62,494 bases of DNA from an uncultured Desulfuromonadales bacterium (GCA_947259685.1 CAMYNC010000021.1:1-62494); one strand, 5' to 3'. Numbered from the stretch's first letter, positions 1 through 9,869 are shown. Notes: generated by a model from the letters alone, not told the origin. Program-made: numbers and translations.

Positions 1-101
1 CCGCTGAACCTTTGGGTGCAGCTCAGATTTTTGAATCACTCATTCAATCCAAGCACTTGCACTCTTCATCCACCTTATATCCACTGATTCAGGTTTAAGA
101 C

Positions 102-1481
102 TCAGGAGTGTGGGAGGTCACCATTGAGATTATACTTTTCCAGTTTATAGCGCAGAGTGCCTCGCGGCACGTTAAGAATTCTAGCGGTTTTCGCCACATT
201 GCCACCGGTGATCCGGTAAGCTTTTTCGACCAACTCTTTTTCAACTTGAGCGACCGCCTCGTCGAGGACAATTCCTTCGGGCGGGATCTCAAAACTGAAA
301 GGAACTTCGCTCTGCGGTGCCTCTCCCCAGATTTCGCGCGGCAAATGTTCAGACCGAATCTGTTCAACATTGTGCATAATACAGATGCGTTCAACCACAT
401 TGCGCAGCTCACGGACATTCCCCGGCCAATGGTAGCGCATCATCAGATCGAGCGCTTCGCGAGAAAAACCCTGCATCACTTTATGGAAATCCTTACTGAA
501 TCGCTGCAGAAAATGGCCGAGTAAAAATGGCACATCTTCGCGCCGCTCACGCAAGGGTGGGATATGAATCGGGAAAACGTTGAGTCGGTAATAGAGGTCT
601 TCGCGAAACTCTTTCCGCTCGATCGCACCCTTCATATCGGCATTGGTCGCGGCGATTATCCGCACATTGATATCGATATTGCGGTTACCTCCCAGGCGGC
701 GGATTTTGCGATCTTCCAGCACCCGCAACAGTTTGACCTGCAGGTTCATATCCATCTCGCCGATTTCGTCGAGGAAAATCGAGCCACTGTCCGATTCTTC
801 GAAGAGGCCGATTTTCCGTACTTTGGCATCGGTAAAAGCCCCCCGCTCATGGCCGAAGAGTTCGCTTTCCAGCAGGTTGAAAGGCAGGGAACCGCAGTTA
901 ATTTCAACAAAGGGGCGGTCACTTCGGGGCGACAGATTATGGATCGCATGGGCGACCAGTTCCTTACCGGTGCCGCTCTCCCCGGTAATCAGCACCGTTG
1001 CGGTTTCATGCTTGGCCACTTCGCGAATCTGCCGAAAAATCTGCAGTAATGCCGGACTGGTCCCGACCATATTGATCCCCGGCTCATCGCGCGAAAGTCG
1101 CTTGACTTTACGCCGCAGGTTCTGGGTTTCCAGAGCCAGTTTGACAATCAGGTGGATGGCATCGGCCTTGAACGGCTTTTTGATGTAATCGTAGGCACCG
1201 ATTTTCAGAGCTTCTACAGCACTTTCAACCGTTCCGTAGCCAGTGATGATGATGACCAGAACATCCGGGTCGACCTCTTTCATCGCCTTGAGAACATCCA
1301 GGCCGCTACGATTGCCAAGGTTCAGATCCAGCAGCACCAGGCTGATTTCTTCTTCGGCGACAATCTTAACAGCATCATCCGGCGAATCGGTGGACAGGGG
1401 ACGATATCCATCTTCGGCGAGAATCCGTTCCAGATTTTCGCGGATAAACGCTTCATCGTCGACAATAAGTATTTTTTCCAT
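102..1481 (-). CDS. NtrC-family sigma-54-dependent response regulator
   Basis: A 459-aa regulator that, when phosphorylated, would activate sigma-54 RNA polymerase in the cytoplasm. The N-terminal receiver domain (about 1-120) has the acidic pocket D9/D10, the likely phospho-acceptor D52 in LLDLNLG, and K102 followed by Pro. The AAA+ domain (about 138-380) has the Walker A GESGTGKE (about 167-174), the sigma-54-contacting GAFTDA loop (about 214-219) and the Walker B FLDEIGEM. A Fis-type helix-turn-helix closes the protein (about 425-455). The ATG at 1481 fits the family start MEKILIVDDE. The gene lies 153 bp downstream of a sensor kinase on the same strand, so the two are probably cognate. 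The target genes cannot be read from the sequence. Confidence 0.95.
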   Translation of the reverse strand: MEKILIVDDEAFIRENLERILAEDGYRPLSTDSPDDAVKIVAEEEISLVLLDLNLGNRSGLDVLKAMKEVDPDVLVIIITGYGTVESAVEALKIGAYDYIKKPFKADAIHLIVKLALETQNLRRKVKRLSRDEPGINMVGTSPALLQIFRQIREVAKHETATVLITGESGTGKELVAHAIHNLSPRSDRPFVEINCGSLPFNLLESELFGHERGAFTDAKVRKIGLFEESDSGSIFLDEIGEMDMNLQVKLLRVLEDRKIRRLGGNRNIDINVRIIAATNADMKGAIERKEFREDLYYRLNVFPIHIPPLRERREDVPFLLGHFLQRFSKDFHKVMQGFSREALDLMMRYHWPGNVRELRNVVERICIMHNVEQIRSEHLPREIWGEAPQSEVPFSFEIPPEGIVLDEAVAQVEKELVEKAYRITGGNVAKTARILNVPRGTLRYKLEKYNLNGDLPHS

Positions 1482-1634
1482 AAGACTGGCTCCTCTAGCA
1501 ATTCCGTATACGCGGCTGAATATAGCCAGAAAGAATCAAGGGCGCAAGCTGAATGGTGAATTTTGGCCACACGTCCCTAAGGGCCCTATGGCCTATTCAG
1601 GGTTTTTTCATTGGGAGAGGAAAACTGGCCAATT

Positions 1635-4154
1635 TCAGCCAGGAAAGAGGTTTCGGGTATCCCGCTCTCTCGGCAGCTGGATTTTAATCGTCGTGCCTTC
1701 CCCGGGGGGACTTTCAACATCGATTTTACCCTGGTGCTCGGAGATAATATTATAGCTGATCGCCAAACCGAGACCGGTCCCCTGCCCTTTGCTGGTATAG
1801 AAGGGTTCAAAGATCAACGGTAACTGCTCAGCGGTAATCCCAAGGCCGGTATCACTGATTTTGATTTCGATAAAAGCCTGTTTGACCTCGGCGCTAACCG
1901 TTAGACTGCCGCCATCCGGCATCGCGTCGATGGCATTATTGAACAGGTTGAGAAAAACCTGTTTAAGCCGGTCAGCGTCAAGCTTTAGACTGGGCAGATC
2001 GCTGGCAAACTGTTCGACAATCTCAATCTGGCAACGTTCACACTGTTTCCGAACCAGCAGCAGTGAGTCCTGAAGAATTTTTGTCAGTTCTCCTTCGGCC
2101 AACCGCGGCGACTGCATCGCAGCGAAACCAAGCAGCTCATTGACCAGTGTCTCCAGACGTTCGATTTCTCCCAGGGCCTGTCGGATCAACTGCTGATCCG
2201 CCTGTTGCCCCAAGAGTCGATCATGCAACTCATCCAGCAGCAGACTGACCCCGGTCAGTGGATTGCGTACTTCATGGGCGATACCGGCCGACATCCGGCC
2301 GAGAGAGGCTAGTCGATCCATACGCGCCATTTGTTGGCGCATATTGACCCGTTCGGTCAAGTCCTCAATCGTCAGCAACCAGCCGGCCGTTTGTCGGAAA
2401 CGCAAAGGGAAAAGCACCATCCGATAGGTCAATGGCCGTCCGGCCCGCTCCAGCGGAACATATATTCGCTGGGGTTCAGAGTCATTGCCGACAAACCAGC
2501 CGGCCAGAACGGTGGTTATTTCTGGCCAGCCGCATAAAAGTTCCTGCCAGTCACAGGCGGTTTGCGGACGCTCAAGATCCAGAATTTTACAGGCGGGACC
2601 ATTCACAGAGGTGATTTTGTGATTGTAGTCGAAGGTGAGAATACCGGTTTCGATATTTTCAAAGACAGTGTCCTTGAAATTCCGTTCGCGGATAATCTCT
2701 TTTCGCGAACGACGTAGCGCCTGCAGGGTCTGTAACAAACGGCTGCGGCGAAGATTAAGTTCATCGACCATAGTGTTGAAGGAATCAGCCAAGACTCCAA
2801 CCTCGTCATTCGACCGAACATCAACCCGGGTCGACAGGTTGCCCCGAATCATCTCCCGGGTCCCTTCGGTTAAGGACAATACCGGCCGGACAATGCCATT
2901 GGAAAGGTGGTAAGCAAAGAGCGCGACCAATAGAACCGACATGGAAATGACCAGCCAGGACTCATTGAGATAGTTGGTGATTTCCTCTCGAATCAATTTG
3001 GCCGTAGCGACCGCCGGCATATGAAAATGGTCGACTTCCGCCCCAATTGTGACCCCGCCGAATACTCCAAACTGCCGATAGACCCCCTGATCATAAAAGA
3101 TCGGCGCGTAGGCCATGATTTTTTTTGAGCCACCGATATTTGTGGTGTCAACAACCCCGGTTTTCCCGCCACGCACCGCTTCGGCGGCCTGAGGGTAGTT
3201 TTTATGGATAAACGCTGCATCCAGCAGATTAAAAGGAATCCGGCCACGCCGGATGTCCTCTTCACTGGTGTTTTCCGTATAGGCTGGAACTAAACGACCA
3301 TCCGGATCATAACCACGAATGTCCCAGTACTTGGGGTGGGCAATGGTCCAGCCCTGGTCGTCAAACATAAAGGCATAGTTGCCGCTGGCATAGGAGGGAA
3401 AAACAACGTAGCGGTCTTCAGTTGGTGAGATATGCTGGGTAAACTCCATCAGGTGGCGATGATCCAGAGACAGGACCACGACGCCTTGAAAAACGCCCCG
3501 CTGATAAACCGGTGTGGCAAATCGGATCACCCCACGGTAAGGCGCACCCTGCACTGCCTCGAGTGGAGTTTCGGCTCCCTGAAGCTGTTCGTCGCGACTG
3601 ACATACCAGCCATTCAGGTGGGTAACCCAGACCTCCCCTTCGTTTAGCGCAACGGCCCGCTGGAAATAATCTTCGCTATTATAGGTCGTCTGGGCCGGGT
3701 CAGCGACATTACGCAAGCGGCTGGAGGGACGTCCATCGACAATCCGCAACTTTTCCTGGCCAGAGGCGTCAACATAAGCCAGTTCGCTATAAAGCAGGAC
3801 CTTTTCACGCACTTCAATCGGCGTTTCGTTGGTCCCCCGGCGGTACCAGAGGGTTCGTTGATGACTCCAGCTGAAGTCGAGGTAAGCCTGTTCGCGGACG
3901 TCAAGCAGGGCCAGGTCCCGCAGATCTCCTTCCACCTGCTGTAAAAAAGAGCTGACCTCGCGGGCAACCATTTGCGCCCGCAACTCAAGCGCCTTGGCAG
4001 CCTGGGTATCAAGTGCCTCAGTGGTTCGCTGGCGCAGTAGGGTTTCAACGAGACGCAAGCTATGGTGCGAATTTATCAGCAGCAGCAGCAGCGGCACCAG
4101 CGAGAGCAGCAAAAAAGCGCCGAGCACTTTCTTATGCAGATTGACTCGAAACAT
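1635..4154 (-). CDS. Membrane sensor histidine kinase with Cache, HAMP and PAS domains
   Basis: A 839-aa kinase, probably the partner of the adjacent NtrC-type regulator. It has an N-terminal membrane segment (about 10-28), a long periplasmic Cache-like sensor (about 35-390), a second membrane segment (about 400-418), HAMP (about 420-475), a PAS-like region (about 495-605), then HisKA with the phospho-acceptor His in HEVRNPLTG (about residue 627). HATPase_c follows, with DTGLGI and GTGLGLAIS. The frame can be extended to a TTG at 4178, but the ATG at 4154 (MFRVNLHKK) puts the membrane anchor at the very N-terminus and is my choice. Neither start has a strong ribosome-binding site. The ligand is unknown. 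Confidence 0.9.
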   Translation of the reverse strand: MFRVNLHKKVLGAFLLLSLVPLLLLLINSHHSLRLVETLLRQRTTEALDTQAAKALELRAQMVAREVSSFLQQVEGDLRDLALLDVREQAYLDFSWSHQRTLWYRRGTNETPIEVREKVLLYSELAYVDASGQEKLRIVDGRPSSRLRNVADPAQTTYNSEDYFQRAVALNEGEVWVTHLNGWYVSRDEQLQGAETPLEAVQGAPYRGVIRFATPVYQRGVFQGVVVLSLDHRHLMEFTQHISPTEDRYVVFPSYASGNYAFMFDDQGWTIAHPKYWDIRGYDPDGRLVPAYTENTSEEDIRRGRIPFNLLDAAFIHKNYPQAAEAVRGGKTGVVDTTNIGGSKKIMAYAPIFYDQGVYRQFGVFGGVTIGAEVDHFHMPAVATAKLIREEITNYLNESWLVISMSVLLVALFAYHLSNGIVRPVLSLTEGTREMIRGNLSTRVDVRSNDEVGVLADSFNTMVDELNLRRSRLLQTLQALRRSRKEIIRERNFKDTVFENIETGILTFDYNHKITSVNGPACKILDLERPQTACDWQELLCGWPEITTVLAGWFVGNDSEPQRIYVPLERAGRPLTYRMVLFPLRFRQTAGWLLTIEDLTERVNMRQQMARMDRLASLGRMSAGIAHEVRNPLTGVSLLLDELHDRLLGQQADQQLIRQALGEIERLETLVNELLGFAAMQSPRLAEGELTKILQDSLLLVRKQCERCQIEIVEQFASDLPSLKLDADRLKQVFLNLFNNAIDAMPDGGSLTVSAEVKQAFIEIKISDTGLGITAEQLPLIFEPFYTSKGQGTGLGLAISYNIISEHQGKIDVESPPGEGTTIKIQLPRERDTRNLFPG

Positions 4155-4213
4155 GCGCGGATTATAGCGGAAGCACAAAGTTGAGCATAGTCATAGTGGA
4201 ATTAGCTCCGGGA

Positions 4214-4244
4214 TAAAAAAAGGGGCTCCCAATCGGAAGCCCCT
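4214..4244 (-). terminator. Rho-independent terminator after the polyprenyl synthase gene
   Basis: On the minus strand AGGGGCT and AGCCCCT arms (4221-4227 with 4238-4244) form a hairpin followed by a run of seven T. It lies just past the stop of the polyprenyl synthase gene at 4269 and separates that gene from the kinase/regulator pair. Confidence 0.85.
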
Positions 4245-4268
4245 CGCATGGAACGGTAAAGTGTAGGT

Positions 4269-5237
4269 TTATTTTTTTCGCGACACGACATAGTCGGCTA
4301 AAATATATAGCGCCTGCCGAGCTTCATTATCAGGAAAAATTTCCAACTGACGTTTCGCCAGCTCGATTCGCTCAACCGCCTTCTGCTGGGTATAATTTAT
4401 CCCATCGTTGCGATCGATCAGGTTACAGATGTAGTCCAGATCCTCACTCGAAAGCTCTTCCGCTTCAACAATGCGAGCAACCTGCTCCCGCTCTTCAGCG
4501 CTGGAATTGGCATAAGCGTGGATCAACGGCAGGGTCATCTTGCCTTCGAATAGATCATGCCCCTTCTCCTTGCCGAAATCTTCCTGGTCGGCAACATAAT
4601 CGAGGGCATCATCCATCAACTGAAAAGCGGTCCCGATTTCCAGACCGAACTCCTGCAGGGCATCTTCCTGCTCTTGGGGCGCGCCGGCAAGTACCCCGCC
4701 GACCTGACAGGCTGCGGCAATCAGAATCGCGGTTTTATCACGCACCACCTGCAGATAGCGGGATTCGTCAACTTCAAGGTCACAGGTATTGATCAGCTGC
4801 AGGATCTCCCCTTCAGCCATGTGGGTGGTAGTATCGGAAAGGATTTTAAGAATTTTGAGACTTTCGCTGCCGACCATCACCGAAAAAGATTTGGCAAACA
4901 GAAAATCACCAACCAGCACCGAAGCTTGATTGCCCCAAACTGAATTTGCCGAGCGGTTACCCCGCCGTAAGTCAGCGCTGTCGACCACATCATCGTGCAA
5001 TAAGGTTGCGGTATGAATAAACTCAACCACGCTGGCAAGCTCTACCTGCTTATCCCCTTGATAATTACAGAGCCGCGCGGCCAGCAACAGCAGCATCGGT
5101 CTGATCCGTTTGCCGCCACTGCCAAGGATATATTCCCCGACCTGACTGACCAGTGGAACATCGGAGGTCAGGTTCTCTTTAATTTGCCCTTCAACCGCCT
5201 GCATCTCATCTTTCAGCAGGGCATTCACTGTTTCCAT
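4269..5237 (-). CDS. ispB: Polyprenyl diphosphate synthase (IspB-like)
   Basis: A 322-aa trans-prenyltransferase that would extend FPP with IPP units to make the side chain of menaquinone or ubiquinone. The first Asp-rich motif is DDVVD (D82, D83, D86) and the second is LMDDALDY (D209, D210, D213), both complete. The N-terminal GGKRIRP is the usual IPP-binding segment. Length is normal for long-chain synthases of this class. The chain length made cannot be decided here; the residue before the first Asp-rich motif is His with Leu-Leu ahead of it, consistent with a long-chain enzyme. It is transcribed alone, between a terminator and an upstream kinase gene. Confidence 0.93.
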   Translation of the reverse strand: METVNALLKDEMQAVEGQIKENLTSDVPLVSQVGEYILGSGGKRIRPMLLLLAARLCNYQGDKQVELASVVEFIHTATLLHDDVVDSADLRRGNRSANSVWGNQASVLVGDFLFAKSFSVMVGSESLKILKILSDTTTHMAEGEILQLINTCDLEVDESRYLQVVRDKTAILIAAACQVGGVLAGAPQEQEDALQEFGLEIGTAFQLMDDALDYVADQEDFGKEKGHDLFEGKMTLPLIHAYANSSAEEREQVARIVEAEELSSEDLDYICNLIDRNDGINYTQQKAVERIELAKRQLEIFPDNEARQALYILADYVVSRKK

Positions 5238-5436
5238 ATATAACTAAAATCCTCGGCTATTAAACATAAGATACAAACAGGCATAAGTGGTCGAAGCTAT
5301 TAATTGGGTTCCCTCCCGGCCAAGACCGAGCCACATAATCGCGTCATTCTAAAAAGCCCACCGATGCTTGTCAAAACCTTTTTTCCAACTCTATGCAGCC
5401 TTTGGCCCTGCAAATATTCTGTTTACAAAATTCTGC

Positions 5437-6936
5437 TCAGGTTATGGGCGTGGATATTGGCAGGCTGATGTGCAGCAACGCTCCGCCATGGCTGGAGTTT
5501 CCAGCGGATATTTCTCCGCCGTGTTCTTCAATCAGCTTGCGACAGACAGACAGACCCAGACCGGTTCCCTGATTACGTCCTTTGGTCGAATAAAAAGGTT
5601 CAAAAATCTGCTCAAAAGCATCTTCTGGAATTCCCGGGCCATTATCGTGTACGGCAATCCTTACCTGCTCCTCGGTCGTTTCCAGCTCAATCCACAGGCT
5701 GCCAGTCCCCTGGAGAGCTTGAGCAGAGTTGAGCAACAAATTCACCAGAACCTGACGCAGTCGATCGGCATCGCCGGTGACCTGGGGTAGCAGGATGCCG
5801 CGGTCGAAATGGATGCGGATTTGCCGAAAAAGTTTCTGCGGCTGTAGTGAGTCGATGGTTTCGGCAACTAAATCTGTCAGCTGGACAGGTTCCAACCGCT
5901 GGGCCCCATTACGCACCAAACCAAGCAGCCCACCGGTAATCTTTTTGCATCGCCGGCATTCTGCGATAATCCCCCGAAGATCCTCTGCACGTGGCTCGTC
6001 CGGGTCGCAATCCTCTAACAGCAGTTCGGCATAGCCGAGAATAATTCCTACCGGATTATCAATTTCATGGGACACACCGGCAGCCACCTGACCCACAGCG
6101 GCAAGCCGCTCGGTCCGGATCAAACGTTCCTGGATCTGCTGCAACTGCTGATTGGCCTGCTGCAACTGTTGGTTTTTATCCTGTAATTGGGCCTGACTGC
6201 TGTCGAGATTTGTCGCCATCTCGTTAAAAGCCAGCGCCAGATTAGCCAACTCATCTGTGCCCTTGCTGACAATATGGGTCTGCAGCTCGCCCCGGGAAAT
6301 CGCCCGGACCCCTTCGGTCAGTCGTTGAATCGGCAGGGTAAAGCGTTTGGCCACCAGAAATACCAGGACGATGGCGATGATGGCCGCAACCAGGGCAATG
6401 GTCAGAAAAGCTCGCCGCATTTCCGCCAGACGTTGGTCGACCGATGAAAAGGAAAACAGATAGCGAACACTCAACACCTTGGCGCCAGTCGGCCCGAATG
6501 CTGGCGCCACGATCTCCAACAAACGTCGGCCATCGTCAAGCGCTATCGACCTGGCCACCGGATCCAGCGCATCCCGAGCCCAGACGAGGCTAGGCTGAGA
6601 ACTGGGGATCGGGTCCGACTGTGACAAGGGTGGCGGATCGAACAAAACTCGGCCACTGGGAGAGTGCAAGGAGAATTTGAGTAAATCCTGATTAAAGCCG
6701 AGCAGGCCCTCTAGCTGCTCACGATGTGCCGGGCCGGTCGCTTGGGAAAAATTTCCGCGAAAATGCTTCAGCAATTCAGGGGTAGCGAAACGGGCAAAGG
6801 CGATCTGCTGTACTTGAAGGTATTCCTGCCATTGCCGAGCCTGGCCGCGTTCAAGTACAGCGAATGCAATCAACAGCACAAACAGTAACAGCCCACTGGT
6901 ATAAAAAAAGAGTTTTCGACCTAGGGTTATTTGCAT
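5437..6936 (-). CDS. HAMP-domain sensor histidine kinase
   Basis: A 499-aa membrane kinase. TM1 is about 12-28, a periplasmic sensor of roughly 145 residues follows, and TM2 is about 177-197. HAMP (about 198-250) leads into a very Gln-rich coiled coil (about 250-272). HisKA has the phospho-acceptor H290 in SHEIDNPVG, and HATPase_c has DNGPGI and GTGLGLSV. No cognate regulator is adjacent; the nearest is the NtrC-type protein 4 kb away, so this may be an orphan or share that partner. It is divergent from the cbb3 oxidase genes, but nothing here proves that it controls them. A strong sigma-70 promoter precedes it. Confidence 0.9.
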   Translation of the reverse strand: MQITLGRKLFFYTSGLLLFVLLIAFAVLERGQARQWQEYLQVQQIAFARFATPELLKHFRGNFSQATGPAHREQLEGLLGFNQDLLKFSLHSPSGRVLFDPPPLSQSDPIPSSQPSLVWARDALDPVARSIALDDGRRLLEIVAPAFGPTGAKVLSVRYLFSFSSVDQRLAEMRRAFLTIALVAAIIAIVLVFLVAKRFTLPIQRLTEGVRAISRGELQTHIVSKGTDELANLALAFNEMATNLDSSQAQLQDKNQQLQQANQQLQQIQERLIRTERLAAVGQVAAGVSHEIDNPVGIILGYAELLLEDCDPDEPRAEDLRGIIAECRRCKKITGGLLGLVRNGAQRLEPVQLTDLVAETIDSLQPQKLFRQIRIHFDRGILLPQVTGDADRLRQVLVNLLLNSAQALQGTGSLWIELETTEEQVRIAVHDNGPGIPEDAFEQIFEPFYSTKGRNQGTGLGLSVCRKLIEEHGGEISAGNSSHGGALLHISLPISTPIT

Positions 6937-6964
6937 AATCGCCTAAAACCATTCATAAACCGGC

Positions 6965-6994
6965 ATCATAGGGGGGGACTGCAAAAACTGTCAA
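6965..6994 (-). promoter_or_regulatory. Sigma-70 promoter of the HAMP kinase gene
   Basis: On the minus strand TTGACA (6989-6994) and TATGAT (6965-6970) are separated by 18 bp, 29 bp upstream of the kinase ATG. The spacer contains a run of seven C. Confidence 0.65.
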
Positions 6995-7021
6995 GAAATG
7001 GTATTTTTTGACGATAAACTG

Positions 7022-7050
7022 TTGACATCAGCGTGTATACAATCTATTAC
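7022..7050 (+). promoter_or_regulatory. Candidate promoter of the cbb3 oxidase operon
   Basis: TTGACA (7022-7027) and TATTAC (7045-7050) are 17 bp apart, about 105 bp upstream of ccoN. A second TTGACA at 7083-7088 has only a poorly spaced TATAAA. I see no convincing FNR box (TTGAT-N4-ATCAA) in this intergenic region. Confidence 0.45.
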
Positions 7051-7154
7051 TTTTACCGTTTTGGTAATATTTACTCTGCCGATTGACATTCCTACACTTA
7101 TTTATAAACTTACGGATACTGCACCACTGTTATTCATCCCTATAAGGAGGCTAT

Positions 7155-8570
7155 ATGGAAAAACCAACCTATAATACTGACATTGTCAGAGGCTTCGTAA
7201 ATTGGAGCATCATCTGGGGGCTGGTCGCCGTATTGGTCGGGGTGATCGCCTCACTACAGATGATTAATCCTGATCTTAATTTTCCTCCCTATCTGACCTT
7301 TGGCCGGCTACGCCCGATCCACACCAACGCCGGAATTTACGGTTGGGGTGTTGGTATGATCTTCGCCATGTTCATCTATATGGCCCAGCGGCTCTGCAAG
7401 ACGCCGATCTGGAGCCCGGGACTGGCTAAATTTCAGCTGTGGTTTTTCAATGCCACCATCATCGCTTCGGCGGTGACTCTGCTGATGGGTTACACCACCT
7501 CGAAGGAATACCACGAGATGGAATGGCCGATCGACTTAATGATCATCGTGCTCTGGGTGGTTTTCGCGATTAATATCATCATGACCATCCTGAAACGGAA
7601 AGAGGAGCAGATGTATATCTCGCTCTGGTACATGATGGCGGCGATCATCGGCGTGGCCATCCTGTTTGTGGTCAACTCTGCGGCGATGCCGGTTTCACTG
7701 TTTAAATCCTACTCGGCCTATGCCGGCACCAACGATGCCAACGTCCACTGGTGGTTCGGCCACAACGCGGTCGCCATGGCATTGACCGCGCCGCCACTGG
7801 CGATGTTTTACTATGTTCTGCCAAAATCGACCGGAGTCCCGATCTACAGCCACCGGTTGTCGATCATCTCCTTCTGGTCGCTGATTTTTATGTACCTCTG
7901 GACCGGTGCCCACCATCTGCTCTGGACTCCGGTTCCTGACTGGATTCAGACCCTGGCGATGGCTTTCTCGGTGATGCTGATTGCCCCCTCCTGGGGTTCG
8001 GTGATCAATGGCTACCTGTCCATGAACGGCCAGTGGCACCAGATGCGCGAAAACTACCTGGTCAAGTTCCTGATCATGGGGATTACCTTCTACGGCCTGC
8101 AGACCCTGCAGGGCCCGATGCAGGCGATTCGCTCCTTTTCCGCCTTCATCCATTACACCGACTGGGTCCCGGCGCACATCCACATGGGTACCATGGGCTG
8201 GGTTTCAATGATCGGTTTTGCCAGCATCTACTACCTGGTGCCACGAATTTACGGCAAAGAGCTGTTCAGTATCCCGCTAGCCAACCTGCAATTCTGGTTG
8301 ATCCTGATCGGCCAACTGATCTGGTCGATCAGCCTCTGGGTCGCCGGTGTTCTGCAGGCGGGTATGTGGAACGCCATGAATGCTGATGGCAGCCTGACTT
8401 ACACGTTTATGGAAACCATGGTCGAAATGTACCCCTACTGGTGGGCACGGGCGATCGGCGGCATTATTTACCTGGTCGGCGTGCTGGTCTTCATCTACAA
8501 CCTGTACATGACGGTGAAAAAAGGCAAAGATCCTTCACCGGCACTTGTTGAAGCTGAAGGGAGGGCCTGA
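7155..8570 (+). CDS. ccoN: cbb3-type cytochrome c oxidase subunit I
   Basis: The 471-aa catalytic subunit of the high-affinity terminal oxidase in the inner membrane. It carries low-spin heme b, high-spin heme b3 and CuB. Candidate ligands are visible: H56 in the HTNAGIYGWG segment, H203 in WWFGHNAVAM, the H253-H254 pair in GAHHLLWTP for CuB, and H341/H343 in AHIHMGTMGW for the hemes. About 12 hydrophobic segments span the protein, and length is typical of CcoN. A near-perfect ribosome-binding site TAAGGAGG lies 6 bp before the ATG. It is the first gene of the oxidase locus, followed after 2 bp by ccoO. Confidence 0.97.
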   Translation: MEKPTYNTDIVRGFVNWSIIWGLVAVLVGVIASLQMINPDLNFPPYLTFGRLRPIHTNAGIYGWGVGMIFAMFIYMAQRLCKTPIWSPGLAKFQLWFFNATIIASAVTLLMGYTTSKEYHEMEWPIDLMIIVLWVVFAINIIMTILKRKEEQMYISLWYMMAAIIGVAILFVVNSAAMPVSLFKSYSAYAGTNDANVHWWFGHNAVAMALTAPPLAMFYYVLPKSTGVPIYSHRLSIISFWSLIFMYLWTGAHHLLWTPVPDWIQTLAMAFSVMLIAPSWGSVINGYLSMNGQWHQMRENYLVKFLIMGITFYGLQTLQGPMQAIRSFSAFIHYTDWVPAHIHMGTMGWVSMIGFASIYYLVPRIYGKELFSIPLANLQFWLILIGQLIWSISLWVAGVLQAGMWNAMNADGSLTYTFMETMVEMYPYWWARAIGGIIYLVGVLVFIYNLYMTVKKGKDPSPALVEAEGRA

Positions 8571-8572
8571 TC

Positions 8573-9430
8573 ATGTGGGAAAAGAAACCTGTCCTCTTAA
8601 TGGTTATGGCTACCGCCGCGATCCTGGTCGGTACGATTGTCACCATGGTCCTACCCTTCGCCTGGGTCAACACTGACGCGGACCGAATAGAAGGCGTCAC
8701 TCCCTATACGCCGCTGCAGCAGGAAGGTCGCGACGTTTATATTCGCGAGGGCTGTAACAACTGCCACTCGCAGACCGTGCGTCCCCTGGTCACTGAGGTG
8801 CTGCGCTACGGCGACTATTCGAAATCGGGTGAGTTCGTATATGACCGCCCCTTCCTCTGGGGCTCCAAACGGACCGGTCCCGACCTGGCTCGCTTAGGCG
8901 GCAAGTATCCGGATGCCTGGCACTACAAACATATGGACTCACCGCGCTCGATGGTCCCGGAAACCAACATGCCGGACTACAAATGGCTGCGCGATTATCC
9001 CCTCGATCCTGATATGATCCGGCGTAAAATGGACGTTCTCGGTTTCCCTTATACCGAAGCACAAATTTCCGGGCTTTCAGGACAGAACGAAATGGATGCC
9101 ATCGTTGCCTACATGCAGAAACTGGGCAGCGACATCCCCTGGCGAGACGCAGTAAAGACTGAAATTGTCGGCGAGCTGGTGAACCCCTTCCCTGCAGATC
9201 CAGCTGCGATAGCTGCCGGTGAGCAGGTATATGCCGACAACTGCGCCGCCTGCCATGGCGACAATCTCGAAGGCGATATCGGTCCTGAGTTGGCCGGCGC
9301 CGGCTATGATGACGCCAGCCTGTTCGAACTGATCTACAGTGGGATCACCGAAAACGGCATGCCGGCCTTCTCTTCACTTGGGTCGGAAAAGGTCTGGCAG
9401 ATAGTCAACTTCATTCAGTCAAAGGAATAA
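8573..9430 (+). CDS. ccoO: CcoO fused to a CcoP-like cytochrome c domain
   Basis: A 285-aa protein. The first about 195 residues are CcoO: one N-terminal membrane anchor (about 8-30) and a monoheme domain with CNNCH at 61-65, followed by the typical RTGPDLARLGGKYPD region. The C-terminal about 80 residues add a second class I cytochrome c domain with CAACH at 224-228 and a candidate Met ligand in NGMPAF. In a standard cbb3 oxidase this second type of heme domain belongs to CcoP (FixP), which usually has two hemes. Here no separate diheme CcoP is present, and the CcoP N-terminal anchor is a separate small gene downstream. The fused tail is therefore probably the electron-entry domain that replaces CcoP. 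Confidence 0.92.
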   Translation: MWEKKPVLLMVMATAAILVGTIVTMVLPFAWVNTDADRIEGVTPYTPLQQEGRDVYIREGCNNCHSQTVRPLVTEVLRYGDYSKSGEFVYDRPFLWGSKRTGPDLARLGGKYPDAWHYKHMDSPRSMVPETNMPDYKWLRDYPLDPDMIRRKMDVLGFPYTEAQISGLSGQNEMDAIVAYMQKLGSDIPWRDAVKTEIVGELVNPFPADPAAIAAGEQVYADNCAACHGDNLEGDIGPELAGAGYDDASLFELIYSGITENGMPAFSSLGSEKVWQIVNFIQSKE

Positions 9431-9433
9431 CCG

Positions 9434-9574
9434 ATGGACTTAGCTTCTCTCATTTATTTGGGTATAACCTTCGGATTGTTTATTATCTTTGCGGCCATCG
9501 TATTTCGGACCTACAGCCGTAAAAACAAACAAAAGAACGAAGAAGCTAAGTATAAGATGCTGGATGATGACTGA
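9434..9574 (+). CDS. ccoQ: CcoQ-like small membrane subunit
   Basis: A 46-aa protein with one membrane helix (about 6-24) and a charged, lysine-rich tail ending MLDDD. Size, topology and position 3 bp after ccoO match CcoQ, the small subunit that helps stabilise cbb3 oxidase. AAAGGA in the end of ccoO can serve as ribosome-binding site. The tail KYKMLDDD closely resembles the KYRMLDDDD tail of the CcoS homologue in this locus, so the two small proteins share a C-terminal signature. Confidence 0.75.
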   Translation: MDLASLIYLGITFGLFIIFAAIVFRTYSRKNKQKNEEAKYKMLDDD

Positions 9575-9603
9575 TTTTACCTTCGCAAGGAAAGGATAAG
9601 CCG

Positions 9604-9807
9604 ATGAGTTCAGATTCTCATGACGAACATGCTGACGGGATCGTCGAAGATCGTAAACAGGCGCCCCCGAGCTATTTTTATATACTGTTTTTTGGCTTGA
9701 TTATCTGGGGTGTGATATTCTGCGGTTATTATCTGTTCAGCGGCTGGAGCTCTGATTCGGAGTTTCAAGAAAAAATGGGAACCTACCAGGAACAGGTAGC
9801 AAAATAA
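9604..9807 (+). CDS. Stand-alone CcoP N-terminal (FixP_N-like) membrane anchor
   Basis: A 67-aa protein with an acidic soluble start (DEHADGIVEDRKQAPP), a single membrane helix (about 24-44) and a short periplasmic tail, but no heme motif. The DGI-E-D-R-PP-YF pattern followed by one helix is what is seen in the N-terminal domain of CcoP/FixP. In this locus the heme part of CcoP is attached to CcoO instead, so this looks like the leftover anchor kept as its own gene. It is the last gene before a strong terminator and is preceded by a good ribosome-binding site (AGGAAAGG). Confidence 0.75.
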   Translation: MSSDSHDEHADGIVEDRKQAPPSYFYILFFGLIIWGVIFCGYYLFSGWSSDSEFQEKMGTYQEQVAK

Positions 9808-9817
9808 GTTGGAACTT

Positions 9818-9857
9818 GACACGGGGGAAGCCAAGCTTCCCCCGTTTTACTTTTTAT
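9818..9857 (+). terminator. Terminator between oxidase structural and assembly genes
   Basis: ACGGGGGAAGC (9821-9831) pairs perfectly with GCTTCCCCCGT (9835-9845) around a 3-nt loop, followed by TTTACTTTTTATT. It would end or attenuate transcription of ccoN-ccoO-ccoQ-anchor before ccoG. Confidence 0.85.
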
Positions 9858-9869
9858 TGAGAACCCTGG

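Noticed and set aside
6937..7154. FNR/ANR box expected before a cbb3 oxidase operon
   Set aside because: No TTGAT-N4-ATCAA or close variant was found; the TTGAC elements fit a sigma-70 -35 box better.
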